In this document: one piece after another, positions 61,073 through 64,000 of the stretch
Position numbering within the stretch: the stretch's first letter is position 1
Layout of the letters: each line of letters opens with the position of its first letter
Source of the DNA: an uncultured bacterium
Lineage (GTDB): Bacteria > Cyanobacteriota > Vampirovibrionia > Gastranaerophilales > Gastranaerophilaceae
Direction of reading: 5' to 3'
DNA: 64,000 nucleotides
Assembly (NCBI GenBank): GCA_949294395.1
Contig: CASFGU010000060.1
Span: 1 to 64,000, forward strand
The notes under the pieces: generated by a model
What the model was told of the DNA's origin: nothing
What the model saw: only the letters and a program-made list of their open reading frames with translations
The model's database searches: none
Program-made: the position numbers and the translations under genes

Positions 61073-64000
61073 ATGTCTAAGACAAAATATGCAAAACGAG
61101 TAACTCCAATGGGTATCCCGCACACCCGTCTGGATGATTTACCGGATCTTATTGAAGTGCAGAAAAAATCTTTCGAGTGGTTTTTGAAGGAAGGTTTGAA
61201 AGAAGAATTGCTTTCTTTTTCTCCTATTAAAGACTATACCGGAAGACTGGAATTACACTTCCTGCCGAACTATACTTTCGACAACGCAAAATATACCGTT
61301 GAAGAAGCAAGAATTCATGACGCAACTTATGCAAAACAATTACGCGTTATGATTAGATTAGTTAACCGTGACAGCGGTGAAATTAAAGAACAGGAAGTCT
61401 ATATCGGTGATATTCCGACAATGACCGACAAAGGTACCTTTATTGTAAACGGTGCCGAACGTGTTATCGTTTCACAGATTGTACGTTCTCCGGGTGTTTA
61501 CTTCAAACGTGAAGTTTCTCCTGCCGGAAAACGTTTGTATAACGCAACAATGATTCCTAACCGCGGTGCGTGGTTGAAAATCGAAACAGACAGCAACGAT
61601 TTGATTTATGTTAAGATTGACAAAAACAGAAAAATCCTTGCTACAACATTATTAAAAGCTATGGGTATCACAGTTTCTGAAATGGAAACTTTATTCACTC
61701 ACTTTGAGTTTTTGAAGAAAACCCTCGATAAAGATACAGCAGAAACAACAGATGATGCTTTAATCGAAGTTTATAAAAAATTAAGACCGGGCGATCCTGC
61801 ATCTCCTCAGGGAGGACGCCAGATTCTTGAAGCCCGTTTCTTTGACGAAAAGAAATACGACATAGGGCGTGTAGGTCGTTACAAATTGAATAAAAAATTA
61901 AACCTGAATATCCCGAAAAACCAGAGAACACTGACTGTTCAGGATATTGTAGCTTCAATTGAATACTTAATCAATTTGACTTACGATGAGGGAACTGTTG
62001 ATGATATTGACCACCTCGGAAACAGACGTATCCGTTCAGTGGGTGAATTGTTGCAGAACCAGTTCAGAGTAGGACTTTCAAGAATTGAAAGAATAGTTAA
62101 AGAAAGGATGACCCTGCAGGATTCTGAAACATTGACTCCGCTGAACCTGTTGAATACAAAACCTCTGGTTGCTTCTTTGAAAGAATTTTTCGGAAGTTCA
62201 CAGTTATCACAGTTTATGGATCAGACAAACCCTCTTGCTGAATTAACTCACAAAAGACGTATTTCAGCTTTAGGTCCTGGAGGTTTGATGAGAGAACGTG
62301 CAGGTTTTGCTGTTCGTGACATCCACCCTTCACACTACGGTCGTATTTGCCCGATTGAAACACCTGAAGGCCCGAACGCAGGTTTGATAGGATCGCTTGC
62401 AACCCACGCGAAAGTTAACGACTACGGATTTATTGAAACTCCGTTCTTTGTTGTTAAAGACGGTGTTGTAACAGATGAAGTACACTACCTGACCGCGGAT
62501 GAAGATGAAAACTTCCGTTGCGCTCCTGCAGACGTTCAGCTTAATCCTGATAATTCATTCAAAGATGAATATGTCCCTATCCGTTATCGTTCGGAATTTA
62601 CAATGGGCGAAGCTAAAAAGGTTGACTACGCCGGTGTTTCTCCTATTCAGGTAATCTCGGTTGCGACATCTTTAATTCCGTTCATTGAACACGATGACGC
62701 AAACCGTGCACTGATGGGGTCTAACATGCAGCGTCAGGCTGTACCGCTTTTAATTACTCAAAGACCTGTAGTCGGTACCGGCTTGGAAGCACGTGCCGCA
62801 AAAGATTCCGGTATGGTTCTGGTAGCTGATGCCGACGGTACTGTTACACGTGTTACAGGTGAAGAAATCATAATCACCGACCAGCAGGGCAAACCTCACT
62901 TACATCAGTTGATTAAATACTTAAGATCCAACCAGGATACCTGCATTAACCAGCGTCCGATTGTCCATGAGGGTGATAAAGTCAAAATTGGTGATGTAAT
63001 TGCAGATGGGGCATCCACAAACTGCGGTGAACTTTCTTTAGGTAAAAACGTTCTGGTAGCGTATATGCCTTGGGAAGGGTATAACTTCGAAGATGCTATT
63101 TTGCTTTCAGAAAGATGCGTTCACGATGATATATTCACTTCAGTTCACATTGAAAAATTAGAAATAGATGCACGTCAGACAAAACTCGGTCCTGAAGAAA
63201 TTACAAGAGAAATCCCGAACGTTTCAGAAGAAGCATTAAGACATCTGGATGAACGCGGTATTGTCAGAATCGGTGCAAGAGTTTATGCTGATGATATTCT
63301 TGTAGGTAAAGTTACACCGAAAGGCGAATCCGAACATCCGCCGGAAGAGAAGCTTCTCCGCGCAATCTTTGCTGAAAAAGCAAGAGACGTTAAGGATAAC
63401 TCTCTGAGAGTTCCTCACGGTGAAGGCGGAAGAGTTCTCGACGTCAAAGTATTTGACAGAGAAAAAGGTGACGAATTGCCTCCGGGTGCAAATACAGTTA
63501 TCAGAGTTTATATTGCACAAAAACGTAAAGTTTCTGTAGGTGATAAACTTTCAGGACGTCACGGTAACAAAGGTATCGTATCAAGAATATTACCAAAAGA
63601 AGATATGCCGTTCCTGCCTGACGGAACTCCTGTTGATATAGTATTAAACCCTCTGGGTGTACCTTCCCGTATGAATGTAGGTCAGACTTACGAATTATTG
63701 TTAGGTTTGGCAGCATACTTAACAGGTAATTACTACGAAGCACCTTCTTTCGATGAAAGATACGGCGACAACAAATCCGAAATTGCAACAAAAGCTGAAT
63801 TAATTAAAGGTATTAAAGAAAGTGGCTGCGATTGGGTTACAGAAGACGGTAAGGTAAGATTGATTGACGGAAGAACAGGTGAACCGTTTGATGAACCTGT
63901 TGCTGTAGGTCTTTCATATATTCTGAAACTTGTTCACCTTGTTGATGATAAAATTCACGCAAGAAGTACAGGTCCTTACTCATTAGTTACACAACAGCCT
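61073..64000 (+). CDS. rpoB: RNA polymerase beta subunit, 5' part
   Basis: The frame is open to the window edge; 976 codons are visible. GAGGTG precedes the ATG. The rifampicin region [30 protein letters not shown] matches the sensitive form except Thr for the usual Asn at the E. coli position 518. [43 protein letters not shown]-like [13 protein letters not shown] and [16 protein letters not shown] are standard. Unlike the common rplKAJL-rpoBC order, rpoB here follows an unrelated minus-strand gene and has its own promoter. Confidence 0.97.
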   Translation, partial: MSKTKYAKRVTPMGIPHTRLDDLPDLIEVQKKSFEWFLKEGLKEELLSFSPIKDYTGRLELHFLPNYTFDNAKYTVEEARIHDATYAKQLRVMIRLVNRDSGEIKEQEVYIGDIPTMTDKGTFIVNGAERVIVSQIVRSPGVYFKREVSPAGKRLYNATMIPNRGAWLKIETDSNDLIYVKIDKNRKILATTLLKAMGITVSEMETLFTHFEFLKKTLDKDTAETTDDALIEVYKKLRPGDPASPQGGRQILEARFFDEKKYDIGRVGRYKLNKKLNLNIPKNQRTLTVQDIVASIEYLINLTYDEGTVDDIDHLGNRRIRSVGELLQNQFRVGLSRIERIVKERMTLQDSETLTPLNLLNTKPLVASLKEFFGSSQLSQFMDQTNPLAELTHKRRISALGPGGLMRERAGFAVRDIHPSHYGRICPIETPEGPNAGLIGSLATHAKVNDYGFIETPFFVVKDGVVTDEVHYLTADEDENFRCAPADVQLNPDNSFKDEYVPIRYRSEFTMGEAKKVDYAGVSPIQVISVATSLIPFIEHDDANRALMGSNMQRQAVPLLITQRPVVGTGLEARAAKDSGMVLVADADGTVTRVTGEEIIITDQQGKPHLHQLIKYLRSNQDTCINQRPIVHEGDKVKIGDVIADGASTNCGELSLGKNVLVAYMPWEGYNFEDAILLSERCVHDDIFTSVHIEKLEIDARQTKLGPEEITREIPNVSEEALRHLDERGIVRIGARVYADDILVGKVTPKGESEHPPEEKLLRAIFAEKARDVKDNSLRVPHGEGGRVLDVKVFDREKGDELPPGANTVIRVYIAQKRKVSVGDKLSGRHGNKGIVSRILPKEDMPFLPDGTPVDIVLNPLGVPSRMNVGQTYELLLGLAAYLTGNYYEAPSFDERYGDNKSEIATKAELIKGIKESGCDWVTEDGKVRLIDGRTGEPFDEPVAVGLSYILKLVHLVDDKIHARSTGPYSLVTQQP

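Overview
The window is an AT-rich, gene-dense bacterial chromosome segment. Four traits suggest an uncultured gut relative of Cyanobacteria (Gastranaerophilales / Vampirovibrionia, formerly Melainabacteria): repeated pilin-like genes opening with the FTLAEVLITLG leader, a diderm-style secretome with type IV pilus parts, proteins with a short N-terminal F-x-G motif, and the housekeeping gene order. This assignment is inference from gene style; no rRNA gene is present to confirm it. I found no tRNA, rRNA, CRISPR array, transposase or prophage.

Layout. 1-4.4 kb: end of an acyl-CoA synthetase gene, a regulator/pilin pair, an ftsL-like gene with rsmH, and two small paralogs. 4.5-14.7 kb: gltX, exported proteins, an FtsB-like protein, a TPR protein, ctpA, cdd, a small zinc protein and a radical SAM gene. 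14.8-18.6 kb: glycine-rich proteins of unknown function around folP. 18.7-28.8 kb: a second regulator/pilin pair, uvrA, two exported paralogs, rpsB-tsf, a 0.9 kb repeat field and ahcY. 28.9-36.8 kb: a 1439-residue GH13 protein, a His/Pro-tailed protein, maf and a U32-like gene. 36.9-42.4 kb: two more regulator/pilin pairs around secA and a DUF559 gene set among palindromic repeats. 42.4-47 kb: ychF, an AT-rich restriction-modification pair and a SEC-C protein. 47.1-56.9 kb: two degenerate matrixin-like proteins, a dicarboxylate/glutamate symporter, queF, a YraN-like gene, pilT, recF, lysS and a fifth pilin gene. 57-64 kb: bioF-bioG-bioC, two unknown genes and the 5' three quarters of rpoB behind its own promoter and structured leader.

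The most distinctive system is a module found four times: a small XRE-family regulator divergent from a type IV pilin-like gene, with an inverted-repeat operator over the pilin promoter. The operator sequence differs in every pair. Short regulators (pairs 1 and 3) and long regulators (pairs 2 and 4) form two subtypes. Pilin cassette debris (a hybrid truncated pilin and an orphan tail with an exact 32-bp repeat) suggests that pilin genes recombine. PilT and a fifth pilin gene lie in the same window.

Three other signals stand out. Two copies of an unidentified structured element of about 180 nt (10.0 and 54.2 kb) share a core but carry unrelated, perfectly self-complementary closing stems. Many genes appear to be leaderless, with a -10 element exactly six bases before the ATG. 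A family of palindromic and composite repeats fills the long intergenic gaps and flanks the DUF559 gene.
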